A DNA stretch of 50,644 nt, from contig NZ_JACHXM010000005.1 of the NCBI RefSeq assembly GCF_014192055.1, positions 221,077 to 271,720 on the forward strand, in the 5' to 3' direction. Each line of letters opens with the position of its first letter. Positions within the stretch are counted from its first letter, which is position 1. The position numbers and the translations under genes are program-made. Shown here piece after piece: positions 11,290-22,645 of the stretch. The DNA comes from Halomonas organivorans (lineage in GTDB: Bacteria > Pseudomonadota > Gammaproteobacteria > Pseudomonadales > Halomonadaceae). The notes under the pieces are model-generated. The model searched no databases. It saw only the letters and a program-made list of their open reading frames with translations, and was not told the origin of the DNA.

Positions 11290-13179
11290 ATGCAGTACTT
11301 CCTCGGTGGTTACCGCAGTGGCGACCCGCGGATTCAACCCGCGGCCGACGGTCGTGGCAACGGGCAGGGGCCGCTGCCTGACGAGGTGGACGTACTCATC
11401 GTCGGCACCGGCCCGGCCGGACTGCTGCTGGCGGCGCAGCTGTCGACTTTCCCCGATATCGTCACCCGCGTGGTGGAGAAGGCCGAGGGGCCCCTCGAGG
11501 TAGGCCGCGCCGATGGGGTGGCCTGCCGTACGGTGGAGATGTTCGAGGCCTTCGGCCTGGCCGAGCGGATGACCACCGAGGCCTACTGGATCAACGAGAC
11601 CCACTTCTGGGGGCCGGATCCCGATGACCAGGCGCGCATCTCCCGGCTCGGCCGCGTGCAGGACGTGCGCGACGGCCTCTCCGAATTCCCGCATGTGATC
11701 GTCAACCAGGCCCGACTGCTCGACTTCCTGCTGGAGTACATGCACAACGCTCCCAGCCGCCTGCGGGTCGACTATCGTCATGAGACGCTCAAGGTGGACG
11801 TGCCCGAGGCCGCCGACGAGCGGGTGTCCGTCACCCTCGACACGCCCGACGGCGAGAAGACCGTGCGCGCAAGATACGTGGTCGGCTGCGACGGCGCACA
11901 CAGCGTCGTGCGACAGTCCATCGGCCGGGTGCCGCAGGGCCACGGCGAGGACAAGGCCTGGGGCGTGATGGACGTGCTGGCGGTGACCGACTTCCCGGAT
12001 ATCCGCTTCAAGTGCACCATCCAGTCCGCCGATGCCGGCAACATCCTGCTGATTCCCCGCGAGGGCGGCTACATGGTCCGGCTGTACGTCGACATGGGCA
12101 GCATCGCGCCGGACGCCTGGCTGACCAAGGAGCAGGTGCTGGAGAAGGCTCAGGCGGTGCTGGCGCCGTACACCTTCGAGGTCAAGGAGACCGCCTGGTT
12201 CTCGGTGTATCGCGTCGGACACCGGGTCACCGACAAGTTCGACGATGTCGACGACGAGCGGATGGAAAGCCACACGCCTCGGGTGTTCATCGCCGGCGAC
12301 GCCTGCCACACGCATACCGCCAAGGCCGGCCAGGGCATGAACGTGTCGATGCAGGACACCTTCAACCTGGGCTGGAAGCTGATCTCGGTGCTCGAGGGAC
12401 GCAGCCCGGCCAGCCTGCTGCACACCTACAACGCCGAGCGCCACGTCATCGCGGAAAACCTGATCGAGATGGATACCCGCTGGTCGCGGGCGATCGGCGC
12501 CGCGCAGGATGCCGACGACCCCCAGGCATTGATGAAAGGCCTGGCCGAGGTGCAGCGCCAGTTCGTCACCAACAGCGAGTTCACCGCGGGGTTCGCCACC
12601 CACTACGCACCGGACCTGCTCACCGGTGACGATACCCACCTGGGCCTGGCCACTGGCTTCCCACCCGGGCGGCGCTTCCACTCTGCCGAGGTCATCCGCC
12701 TCGGCGATGCCAAGCAGGTCCATCTCGGCCACGTGCATCGCGCCGACGGTCGCTGGCGGCTCTATGCCTTCGCCGACATGGTCGACCCCAGAAGCTCGGG
12801 CTCTCGATTGAACAAGCTGATGGATTTCCTGGCCAGCGAGGCGTCACCGATTCGCCGCTTCACCCCCGAAGGGAGCGATCCGGACGCGGTCTTCGACGTG
12901 CATGCCATCATCCAGCAGTCCCACCTCGAGGTCGACTGGGCCGACATGCATGCCGTCGTCAAGCCGCACAAGGGGCCGCTCGGGCTCCAGGACTACCAGA
13001 AGGCCCATGCGCCGGTGCTCGGCACCGACCAGGACATCTTCGACTTGAGGGGCATCGATCGCGGGGCCGGCGCGCTGGTGGTGGTGCGCCCGGACCAGTA
13101 TGTCTCGCTCGTGCTGCCGCTCGATGGCGTCGAGGAGCTCAGCGAGTTCTTCTCCCGCTTCATGGTGGAGCCGAGCTGA
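11290..13179 (+). CDS. mobA: FAD-dependent aromatic hydroxylase, 3-hydroxybenzoate 4-monooxygenase-like
   Basis: A 629-residue flavoprotein monooxygenase. The FAD Rossmann motif VGTGPAG lies at residues 38-44, the middle motif reads GCDGAHSVVR, and the second FAD/ribityl motif is FIAGDACHTHTAKAGQGMN. The C-terminal thioredoxin-like domain of the phenol 2-monooxygenase family is present. Length and the opening MQYFLGGYRSGDP resemble Comamonas MobA, which converts 3-hydroxybenzoate to protocatechuate with NADPH and O2. I chose this ATG because GGAG lies nine bases upstream; an ATG five codons earlier overlaps that ribosome site. It is divergent from a MarR gene. Substrate could also be phenol or another hydroxybenzoate. 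No ring-cleavage gene is adjacent. Confidence 0.85.
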   Translation: MQYFLGGYRSGDPRIQPAADGRGNGQGPLPDEVDVLIVGTGPAGLLLAAQLSTFPDIVTRVVEKAEGPLEVGRADGVACRTVEMFEAFGLAERMTTEAYWINETHFWGPDPDDQARISRLGRVQDVRDGLSEFPHVIVNQARLLDFLLEYMHNAPSRLRVDYRHETLKVDVPEAADERVSVTLDTPDGEKTVRARYVVGCDGAHSVVRQSIGRVPQGHGEDKAWGVMDVLAVTDFPDIRFKCTIQSADAGNILLIPREGGYMVRLYVDMGSIAPDAWLTKEQVLEKAQAVLAPYTFEVKETAWFSVYRVGHRVTDKFDDVDDERMESHTPRVFIAGDACHTHTAKAGQGMNVSMQDTFNLGWKLISVLEGRSPASLLHTYNAERHVIAENLIEMDTRWSRAIGAAQDADDPQALMKGLAEVQRQFVTNSEFTAGFATHYAPDLLTGDDTHLGLATGFPPGRRFHSAEVIRLGDAKQVHLGHVHRADGRWRLYAFADMVDPRSSGSRLNKLMDFLASEASPIRRFTPEGSDPDAVFDVHAIIQQSHLEVDWADMHAVVKPHKGPLGLQDYQKAHAPVLGTDQDIFDLRGIDRGAGALVVVRPDQYVSLVLPLDGVEELSEFFSRFMVEPS

Positions 13180-13261
13180 TCGTGCGTCAGCGGGCCCTAG
13201 AGGCACTCAGTGGGAAGAGCCTTCAGCGTGACGTGAAGAGCCCTCAGCGTGATGTGAGCCT

Positions 13262-13882
13262 TCAGCGCGAAGAGACCCAGCGGAAGGTCAGGCTGATCCT
13301 GAGCTCCTGACGCCGACGCGGCAGCAGGGCATGCTCGAGCTCCGCCTGCACGCCCGGCCCCATCAGCAGCAGGCTGTCATGGGGCTGGTCGACGTTGAAG
13401 GCCGGAGCGCGGCGGTCCTTCCAGCGGAAGCGCAGCGGGCGGTCGGCGCCGAGGCTGACGGCGGCAATCAATGGCGCCTCGCCCAGCTCCGGCTCGTCGT
13501 CGCAGTGCCAGCCCATGCGCTCATCGCCGTCGGCGTAGCGGTTGAGCAACACGCTGTTGAAGCGCGCGTCGTGGCCCGCGGCGGCCAGTCTTGCGACGGC
13601 GGCGTCGCGGATGATCAAGACCGTAGGGTGCCAGGGATCCGGGGCGAAGTCTCGGCCCGAGTAACGGTAAGTGGCGTCGCCCATCCACACCTGTCGACGC
13701 GGAATGGGATGATCGCGCCCGTAGAGGCGCAGCACGGGGCGCTGCCAATCCAGCTCGGCGTCGAGTCGCGCCAGGGCATCATCGGCGGCCGGGCCGAGCA
13801 GGTCGGGAAATCGCTGCAGTGGCGGAGTCTCCAGCAGGCGCTCGCCGTCGCCGGGAGAACCCGCGGAAGTGAACAGATCCAT
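13262..13882 (-). CDS. alkB: AlkB-type alpha-ketoglutarate-dependent dioxygenase
   Basis: A 206-residue Fe(II)/2-oxoglutarate dioxygenase of the AlkB (ALKBH2/3-like) family, which removes methyl groups from N1-methyladenine and N3-methylcytosine in DNA. The iron ligands are H126 and D128 in MGWHCDDE and H184 in LEHALLP; R195 in RISLTFR binds 2-oxoglutarate. The substrate-lid segment RQVWMGDATYRYSG and the FNSVLLNRYADG segment are typical. Length is close to E. coli AlkB (216 aa). It stands alone between convergent and co-directional neighbours; no Ada-type regulator is near. Confidence 0.92.
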   Translation of the reverse strand: MDLFTSAGSPGDGERLLETPPLQRFPDLLGPAADDALARLDAELDWQRPVLRLYGRDHPIPRRQVWMGDATYRYSGRDFAPDPWHPTVLIIRDAAVARLAAAGHDARFNSVLLNRYADGDERMGWHCDDEPELGEAPLIAAVSLGADRPLRFRWKDRRAPAFNVDQPHDSLLLMGPGVQAELEHALLPRRRQELRISLTFRWVSSR

Positions 13883-13947
13883 CCACGCAGCGTGCCAGCG
13901 CCGGGCCCGATACGCCAGAGCGAGGCGCTAGGAGGCGCTAGCAAGCC

Positions 13948-14487
13948 TCAAGGCGTGAGTGCGAGGCTCGCCAGCGCCATGCCGTAGCCGATCGCGGCGC
14001 CGGCGGCCACGTCGCTGATGTAGTGCAGCCCGAGCCCGACCCGTGACACCGCGATCAGGGCGACCACCGGAATCAGCGACGGCAGCAGCCAGGGGGTGTG
14101 AGCCGCCACCAGGGTGCAGAACATCACCGCGTGCATGGTGTGCCCGCTGGGAAAGCTGTAGCGATCCCTGGCCGGTTCCTGGCAGGCGATGGTCGAGAAG
14201 GTGATGAAGGGCCGCTCGCGGCACAGCCGGGTCTTGACCAGCCGATAGAAGGCGATCGCCACCAACGCGGTGAGCGTGTATTGCAGGGCAATCCGCCAGC
14301 CCTCGCGGCCCTGCAGCCAGGGCTGGGCGGCGATCAGCGCCACCCACAGCGGCCAGTCGCCGGCCTTGCTGGCCAGGCGCAGCAGCCACAGCCAGGGGCG
14401 ATGGATGCTGAACCCGGCCAGGCGCTGGCACAGGTGCCACTCGAGCAGGTCGAGGCGTTCAAACACCACAGGGGCGCGAGGCTTCAT
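13948..14487 (-). CDS. PAP2-family membrane phosphatase
   Basis: A 179-residue type 2 phosphatidic acid phosphatase-like protein with several membrane segments. All three phosphatase motifs are present: KTRLCRERP, YSFPSGHTMHA and SRVGLGLHYISDV, carrying the catalytic histidines and the nucleophile-positioning arginine and aspartate. Candidate substrates are phosphatidate, undecaprenyl pyrophosphate or phosphatidylglycerol phosphate. The start codon lies inside the 3' end of the upstream glycosyltransferase gene (29-bp overlap), implying coupled translation and a joint role in envelope lipid or glycan metabolism. Confidence 0.9.
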   Translation of the reverse strand: MKPRAPVVFERLDLLEWHLCQRLAGFSIHRPWLWLLRLASKAGDWPLWVALIAAQPWLQGREGWRIALQYTLTALVAIAFYRLVKTRLCRERPFITFSTIACQEPARDRYSFPSGHTMHAVMFCTLVAAHTPWLLPSLIPVVALIAVSRVGLGLHYISDVAAGAAIGYGMALASLALTP

Positions 14488-15616
14488 CGGACATCTCCCG
14501 GGCATGGGTGAGGGCGGCGAGAAAGTCGTCAGTGATGGCGGGCCAGCGATACTGCAGCGCTCGGTCGCGGGCGGCTCGGCCCAGACGGCCATAGCGGGCC
14601 GGCTGCTGGCACAGCGCGACGGCGGCTTCGCGGAAGCCGGCCTCGTCGCCGATGGCCAGCTGCACGCCGTTGGCATCATCGTCGATCAGTTCGGCCCCGG
14701 CGGCATGGCGGAAGGCAATCACCGCCAGGCCGCTGGCCATGGCCTCGAGCAGCACGTTGCCCCAGGTCTCGGAGATTGACGGGAAGACGAACAGGTCCGC
14801 GCTGGCGTAATGGCGGATCAAGTCGTCCGGCGAGACGAATCCGGTGAAATGGGCCTGGGGCAGGGCCCGCTCCAGCGCGGCACGGCCGGGGCCGTCGCCG
14901 ACCACCACCAGCTTCATGTCCGGGCGGGCGTCGAGCATGGCAGCGAAAGTGTCGCGCAGCAGGTCGAGGTTCTTCTCCGGGGCCAGGCGGCCGACATACA
15001 GCGCCACCGGGTGATGAGGATCCGCGCCCCAGGCCTCGCGCAGGGCGGGGTCGCGATGCTCCGGCGAGAAGCGCGCGCCGTCGATGCCGCGGGCCATCAC
15101 CTTTACGCGCTCGAAGCCCAGCGCCGTCAGGGTCCGCGCCTGGGCATGGGTCGGCACCAGGGTAGTGGCGCAGCGGTTGTGGAAGCGCCGCAGCCGCTGG
15201 GTGACCAGCGGACGCAGCCAGCCCACCCCGTAGTCGCGACAGTAGTGATCGAAATTGGTATGCCATCCGCTGACCACCGGAATGCCCAGCTTCTCGGCGA
15301 CCGCCAGGGCGGACCAGCCCAGCGGCCCCTCGGTGGCCACGTAGACCGCGTCGGGGCGCTCGTCCTGCCACATCCGGCGGATCCGACGTGCGGCCGGCAG
15401 CCCCAGTCGCACTTCGCGGTAGCCCGGCACGGAAAACCCCTGGACCTGCAGTTCACGGCTCATTCCCTCGTCGCGATGCTGCCCGTCGACGGGGCATGGG
15501 CGAACCAGCTGCAGCGTGATGCCGCGCTGCCTCAGCTGGTCACTGAGCCGCGCCAGGGTATGGGCGACGCCGTTGATGTCGGGTGTCCAGGTTTCGCTGA
15601 CCAGGCAGATGCGCAT
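14459..15616 (-). CDS. GT4-family glycosyltransferase
   Basis: A 385-residue GT-B fold retaining glycosyltransferase. The N-terminal acceptor domain opens MRICLVSETWTPDINGVAHT, the donor-domain start is ALYVGRLAPEKNLDLL, and the C-terminal E-x7-E signature is in SISETWGNVLLEAMASG. The GWHTNFDHYCRDYG segment resembles transferases acting on glycolipids such as mannosyl/glucosyl-diacylglycerol synthases. The overlap with a PAP2 phosphatase gene supports a lipid acceptor. Sugar and acceptor cannot be settled from sequence. Confidence 0.9.
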   Translation of the reverse strand: MRICLVSETWTPDINGVAHTLARLSDQLRQRGITLQLVRPCPVDGQHRDEGMSRELQVQGFSVPGYREVRLGLPAARRIRRMWQDERPDAVYVATEGPLGWSALAVAEKLGIPVVSGWHTNFDHYCRDYGVGWLRPLVTQRLRRFHNRCATTLVPTHAQARTLTALGFERVKVMARGIDGARFSPEHRDPALREAWGADPHHPVALYVGRLAPEKNLDLLRDTFAAMLDARPDMKLVVVGDGPGRAALERALPQAHFTGFVSPDDLIRHYASADLFVFPSISETWGNVLLEAMASGLAVIAFRHAAGAELIDDDANGVQLAIGDEAGFREAAVALCQQPARYGRLGRAARDRALQYRWPAITDDFLAALTHAREMSDEASRPCGV

Positions 15617-15748
15617 GACCGTCCTCGTGCCGTCGGAAGCCGGGATGGCTCCGTCAGCATCGAGAATGCCGAGGCCCGGTGACAGGCCTGAGACATCGGC
15701 ATGACGCGGTGATGACAGTGGTTGAGAGCCATCGTTGTGAACGGCCGC

Positions 15749-16657
15749 TCAGCGCAGGATCGTGCGCGGGTCGATGGGCTTGCCGCCGTGGCGCATGTCG
15801 AACAGCAGGTCATGGCGCCCGGTGGCGGCATGCGGGCCCACGGTGCACAGCGGCGTGCCGCGACTCACGCGCTGGCCGCTGTCGACCAGCAGGGTGTCGC
15901 ACAGCGCATAGACGCTCTGCAGATTGTCCGGATGGTGGACGATCACCACCCGGCCGAGTTGCCGCATGCTGCCGGCGAAGCGTACCTCGCCGTCGGCCAC
16001 CGCCTTGGCCCGGGCGCCTTGCTGGGTCGCCAGCAGCATCGGCTGCAGGGTGCCGCGCGCGTCCTTGCCGAAATTGCGCGCGACCCGGTAATCGTCGAGC
16101 GGCCACGGCCAGTGCTTGGCGCTGCCGGGCACCGGGCCCGGGTCCGGTCGCGGTGCCGGGCGTGACGGCGTCGAGGAGGACGCGTGCTGGCGGCGGCTCG
16201 AGGACGCCGTCGCGCCGTGCAGCGGCACCGACACCAGCTGTCCGACGCGCAAGTCGGTCGGGGTGACCCCGGGGTTGGCCGAGGCGATGTTCACCGGCGA
16301 GGTGCCGAAGCGCCGGGCGATGGCACTGTAGGTATCGCCCGGCCGGACCTGGTAACGATAGGGGCCGCCGGACGGCGCCCGTTCGCGGCGGCTCGGCACC
16401 AGGATGCGCTGCCCCACGGCCAGGCCGCGCGGATCGACGCCGGGATTGAAGCGCCGTAGCCGCACCAGAGGGACATCGGCGCGCTTGGCGATCTCACCGA
16501 GCGTATCGCCGCGCTGGATGGTCACCCATTTGCCCGCCGGCGAGCCGTGCAGGGCAGAGGGGCCGGCACAGCCGGCCAGCAGGGTCATCAGCGACAGCAG
16601 TGCGATCAGAGCGAGTCGAGGCCGGCGTCCTTGGCCTGCCACAGGGCGTTGAGCCAT
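15749..16657 (-). CDS. Lipoprotein with two LysM domains and a degenerate LytM (M23) domain, NlpD-like
   Basis: A 302-residue envelope protein. It has a signal peptide with twin basic residues, a hydrophobic run and lipobox LLAGC. Two LysM peptidoglycan-binding domains follow, opening WVTIQRGDTLGEIAKRA and YRYQVRPGDTYSAIARRFG, then a Pro/Ser-rich linker. The C-terminal M23 domain lacks catalytic metal ligands: the usual YAHL reads YALC and the usual HLHFE reads HDLLFDM. Such degenerate LytM factors (NlpD, EnvC) activate amidases during cell separation rather than cut peptidoglycan. The start overlaps the end of the acyltransferase gene by 52 bp. Confidence 0.82.
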   Translation of the reverse strand: MAQRPVAGQGRRPRLALIALLSLMTLLAGCAGPSALHGSPAGKWVTIQRGDTLGEIAKRADVPLVRLRRFNPGVDPRGLAVGQRILVPSRRERAPSGGPYRYQVRPGDTYSAIARRFGTSPVNIASANPGVTPTDLRVGQLVSVPLHGATASSSRRQHASSSTPSRPAPRPDPGPVPGSAKHWPWPLDDYRVARNFGKDARGTLQPMLLATQQGARAKAVADGEVRFAGSMRQLGRVVIVHHPDNLQSVYALCDTLLVDSGQRVSRGTPLCTVGPHAATGRHDLLFDMRHGGKPIDPRTILR

Positions 16658-17475
16658 GAGTGGAAGCGTTCCTTGTAGTCCGAGTCCTGGTGATAGTCGC
16701 CCTGGGTCATCCACTCGGGGACGGCGAGGCGACGGGCGCTGAGGTAGATAGTGCCTTCGCGGGCGCAGAGGAAATCCCAGAAGCTGGGATCTGGGCGCGA
16801 GTAGCGCAGCGTCACGTCGAGGATCCCTCCCAACCGGTCGCCGAGCAGGCCCAGGACCTGAGCGATACCGCCGGCACGAGGCGGCAGCAGGTGTTGGTAG
16901 GGGCTGTGCCGGGCCGCATGCTTGGCGGGCGTGAAGCGGGTGCCCTCGACGAAGTTGTAGATGGCGATCGGCCGCTCCCGCGCATGCTGGCACATGCGTT
17001 CGGTGGCCTCCTGATCGCGTCGGGCCAGGTGAGGATGGCGTTCGCGCTGCTCACGGGTCAAGCGGCGCAGCATCGGGAACTCCAGGGCCCAGAAGGCCAG
17101 CCCGACCACGGGAATCCAGATCAGTTGGCGTTTGACGAAGAAGTGCGGCATCGGCAGGCGACGATGCAGGGCCAGGAACAGCGCGAAGATATCGGTCCAG
17201 CTGCGATGGTTGGCCAGCACCAGCCACCATTCGTCACGGCTCAGCCCGTCGGGCAGGTCGAGGCGCAGATCGGGCCGGATCCAGTGGCGGATCCACCATA
17301 GATTGACACCGACCCAGCCCAGGGCCACGGCCTGGAGGCCACGCAGCACCCGGCGACGCAGCGGACGCCCCGGCGTCACCAGCTTGAGCAGCGTCAGCGC
17401 GATCAGGGGTACCGCCCAGATCAGGGTGTTGAGGGTCAGCAACAGCAGGCTGACGATCCCCCTGAGGGTCGACAT
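16606..17475 (-). CDS. Membrane lysophospholipid acyltransferase (YihG-like PlsC family)
   Basis: A 289-residue acyltransferase with an N-terminal membrane anchor (residues 5-35). The catalytic block I is ANHRSWTD (the NHx4D motif) and block III is NFVEGTRFTPAK, giving the acyl-CoA/acyl-ACP glycerophosphate acyltransferase signature. Length and the LLPPRAGG segment fit YihG-type enzymes better than the shorter PlsC. It heads a minus-strand run with the NlpD-like lipoprotein, with overlapping ends. The left REP array begins just upstream of its start. Confidence 0.88.
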   Translation of the reverse strand: MSTLRGIVSLLLLTLNTLIWAVPLIALTLLKLVTPGRPLRRRVLRGLQAVALGWVGVNLWWIRHWIRPDLRLDLPDGLSRDEWWLVLANHRSWTDIFALFLALHRRLPMPHFFVKRQLIWIPVVGLAFWALEFPMLRRLTREQRERHPHLARRDQEATERMCQHARERPIAIYNFVEGTRFTPAKHAARHSPYQHLLPPRAGGIAQVLGLLGDRLGGILDVTLRYSRPDPSFWDFLCAREGTIYLSARRLAVPEWMTQGDYHQDSDYKERFHSWLNALWQAKDAGLDSL

Positions 17476-17559
17476 GCCGATCTCCTTGGTGATGGCCGCA
17501 AAGCGACAATGCTAATGGATCGCGGCGGGGGTGCCCAGCGGTACGAGTCAACTGGCCCG

Positions 17560-19490
17560 TGCATTCTGGGGCTCTGAGGGGCGCTTTCGCGGGAGCGATC
17601 TTCAGATCGCGAAATGGCGCCGACAGGCGCCCCGGGTGGCAGGAAAAGCCTGTGCCCACCGCTATTCGCGCAGCGGAGCTGCGCTCCCACGCAAACCTGC
17701 CTGGGGGCTCCGACTTGCTGAGGGGGCTCTTCGTGGGAGATCAGCATGAAGCCGCTGCCGAGCCCAATGTGGCATGGTAAGAGCGCCCTTCGTGGGAGCG
17801 CTCTTCAGATCCGGTCCGACGCATCGGCGATCCGCCGCGTAGCGGCGGTGATAGCGGCACTGCTTCAGGATCTCACCCGGGCGCCTATCGGCGCCATTCG
17901 CGCAGAAGATCCGGAACGCCGGACCGTGTGCTCCCACGAAAACCTGCCTGGGGGCTCCGACTTGCTGAGGGGCTCTTCGTGGGAGCGATCTTCAGATCGC
18001 GAAATGGCGCCGACAGGCGCCCCGGGTGGCAGGAAAAGCTTGTGCCCACCGCTATTCGCGCAGCGGAGCTGCGCTCCCACGAAGACCTGCCTGGGGGCTC
18101 CGACTTGCTGAGGGGCTCTTCGTGGGAGATCAGCATGAAGCCGCTGCCGAGCCCAATGTGGCATGGTAAGAGCGCCCTTCGTGGGAGCGCTCTTCAGATC
18201 CGGTCCGACGCCTCGGCGATCCGCCGCGTAGCGGCGGCGATAGTGGCACTGCTTCAGGATCTCACCCGGGCGCCTATCGGCGCCATTCGCGCAGAAGATC
18301 CGGAACGCCGGACCGTGCGCTCCCACGAAGACCTGCCTGGGGGCTCCGACTTGCTGAGGGGCTCTTCGTGGGAGATCAGCATGAAGCCGCTGCCGAGTCC
18401 AATGTGGCATGGTAAGAGCGCCCTTCGTGGGAGCGCTCTTCAGATCCGGTCCGACGCATCGGCGATCCGCCGCGTAGCGGCGGTGATAGCGGCACCGCTT
18501 CAGGATCTCACCCGGGCGCCTGTCGGCGCCATTCGCGCAGAAGCTCCGGAACGCCGGACCGTGCGCTCCCACGAAGACCTGCTCATTGGCACAAATTCGC
18601 TGAGGGGGCTCTTCGTGGGAGCGATCTTCAGATCGCGAAATGGCGCCGACAGGCGCCCCGGGTGGCAGGAAAAGCCTGTGCCCACCGCTATTCGCGCAGC
18701 GGAGCTGCGCTCCCACGAAGACCTGCCTGGGGGCTCCGACTTGCTGAGGGGGCTCTTCGTGGGAGATCAGCATGAAGCCGCTGCCGAGCCCAATGTGGCA
18801 TGGTGATAGTGCCCTTCGTGGGAGCGCTCTTCAGATCCGGTCCGACGCCTCGGCGATCCGCCGCGCAGCGGCGGCGATAGTGGCACTGCTCTCTCACGCA
18901 AACCTGCCTGGGGGCTCCGACTTGCTGAGTGGGGCTCTTCGTGGGAGCGATCTTCAGATCGCGAAATGGCGCCGACAGGCGCCCCGGGTGGCAGGAAAAG
19001 CCTGTGCCCACCGCTATTCGCGCAGCGGAGCTGCGCTCCCACACAAACCTGCCTGGGGGCTCCGACTTGCTGAGTAGGGCTCTTCGTGGGAGCGATCTTC
19101 AGATCGCGAAATGGCGCCGACAGGCGCCCCGGGTGGCAGGAAAAGCCTGTGCCCACCGCTATTCGCGCAGCGGAGCTGCGCTCCCACACAAACCTGCCTG
19201 GGGGCTCCGACTTGCTGAGTAGGGCTCTTCGTGGGAGCGATCTTCAGATCGCGAAATGGCGCCGACAGGCGCCCCGGGTGGCAGGAAAAGCCTGTGCCCA
19301 CCGCTATTCGCGCAGCGGAGCTGCGCTCCCACGAAGACCTGCCTGGGGGCTCCGACTTGCTGAGGGGGCTCTTCGTGGGAGATCAGCATGAAGCCGCTGC
19401 CGAGCCCAATGTGGCATGGTAAGAGCGCCCTTCGTGGGAGCGCTCTTCAGATCCGGTCCGACGCCTCGGCGATAGTGGCACCGCTGCCAC
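17560..19490. repeat. REP array 1, including 145-bp tandem units
   Basis: About 1.9 kb of non-coding repeats. A type A unit has GGAG plus CGATCTTCAGATCG, a GGCGCC-N4-GGCGCC hairpin, then an inverted REP ending GCTCCCAC. A type B unit carries CCGCCGC-N3-GCGGCGG and CCGGTCCGACGC elements. Three type A starts at 18940, 19085 and 19230 give an exact 145-bp period; others begin at 17588, 17978 and 18614. Long open frames cross it on both strands, but they follow the repeat phase and encode nothing recognisable. Confidence 0.92.
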
Positions 19491-19531
19491 GGTATTCACG
19501 CCAAGGTGCGGAGAACCCCTTCCTGGCAAGT

Positions 19532-21481
<1,950 letters not shown>

Positions 21482-21607
21482 GGGACATCCCTCCAGATCG
21501 CACTTGCTTATCTGGAGCTTAGGAGGTACCCCGGACAACGGCGAGCCGAGCGGTTTTTCCTGGGCGCTGCCCGGAAGTGGACGAGTACCTGGGCTTATCG
21601 GATGCGG

Positions 21608-22510
21608 CTAGTCCGCGCCCAGCACGGGAGTGGCGATCGTCTCCTGTATCACCTCCCGCAGCGCCTGCGCGGCCACCGACAGGGCATCGGCGTTGGCCGA
21701 CAGCACGCCGACGGCGCGCTGGATCACCGGCGCCTCGAGGGCCAGGCAGCGCGCGCCCAGCTCGTGCATCTGCTCGATGCACAGCGAGGGCACGGCGCTG
21801 ACGCCGAGCCCGGCGGCGACCATGCGCCCCACGGTGGTCAACTGATGGCTCTCGAAGGCGACCGGCAGCTCGATACCCTGGGCGGCCAGCTGGCGCTCCA
21901 GCAGCAGTCGCACCATGGAGGGCCGCTGCAGGGTGATGAAGGCCTCGCTGAGCAGCGTCGTCCAGTCGATGGTGCTGCCCTCGGCCAGCGGCGAATTCGC
22001 CGGCACCACGGCCACGAAACGATCCTCGAACAGCGGCGTGAAATGCAGCGACTCGGGCGCCTCCGGGGCAAAGGCGATACCCAGCTCCACCCGTTCCTGG
22101 CGTACCATGTCGATGACCTGCTCGTTGATCACGTCGTGGACGGTGACGTTGATCTGCGGGTAGCGGGCGCGAAAGGCCTTGAGCACCGCGGGCAGTTGAT
22201 TGCCGGCATACGACGGCATGGCGGCCAGGGCGACGCGGCCCAGGCGCAGGGTGAAGCGCTGGCGCAGCAGCTCTTCGGTGTTGTCCCAGTCGGCCAGCAG
22301 GCGCTTGGCCAGCGGCACCAGCGACTCGCCCTCCGGGGTCAGCCGCACGCTGCGGGTGCTGCGGATCAGCAGGTGGCCGCCTAGCGACTCTTCCAGATGC
22401 TTGATGGCCAGGCTCAGCGCCGGCTGGGAGAGATGCAGGCGTTCGCAGGCCTGGGTGAAGCTGAGGGTCTGGGCCACGGCGAGGAAGGCGCGAAGCTGCT
22501 TGACGGTCAT
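21608..22510 (-). CDS. LysR-family regulator divergent from scoAB
   Basis: A 300-residue LysR protein. The DNA-binding domain opens [19 protein letters not shown] and continues [18 protein letters not shown]; the effector domain follows. In-frame sequence upstream of this Met is antisense to scoA and not protein-like, so I reject the longer reading. The shared A+T-rich spacer with scoA (22511-22645) and the neighbouring aacS gene make ketone-body metabolism the probable target. The inducer is unknown. Confidence 0.88.
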   Translation of the reverse strand: MTVKQLRAFLAVAQTLSFTQACERLHLSQPALSLAIKHLEESLGGHLLIRSTRSVRLTPEGESLVPLAKRLLADWDNTEELLRQRFTLRLGRVALAAMPSYAGNQLPAVLKAFRARYPQINVTVHDVINEQVIDMVRQERVELGIAFAPEAPESLHFTPLFEDRFVAVVPANSPLAEGSTIDWTTLLSEAFITLQRPSMVRLLLERQLAAQGIELPVAFESHQLTTVGRMVAAGLGVSAVPSLCIEQMHELGARCLALEAPVIQRAVGVLSANADALSVAAQALREVIQETIATPVLGAD

Positions 22511-22645
22511 GGGTGGCGACTCACGAGCATTTATTATAAAAATAAAAGAATCTATAAAAAAAACAAACTTAACAAATATATTGGCGGTCGCGACACTGCC
22601 GATATCCGCGACAACAATCACCTTCCAACCAGGCGAGGCAGCGAT
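22511..22645. promoter_or_regulatory. A+T-rich divergent promoter region, lysR and scoA
   Basis: The first 70 bases are strikingly A/T-rich (repeated ATAAAAA and ATAAAAAAAAC-like runs) compared with the surrounding G+C-rich genes, suiting a LysR-controlled divergent promoter. No single -35/-10 pair stands out. Confidence 0.5.

Noticed and set aside
17865..18806. Long open frames of about 300 codons on both strands in REP array 1
   Set aside because: They simply follow stop-poor repeats; the 145-bp period is not a multiple of three, so the same sequence is read in changing frames, and no protein family or ribosome site is evident.
17560..19490. CRISPR array
   Set aside because: Repeats are 145 bp, internally palindromic and without unique equal-length spacers; no cas genes are present.
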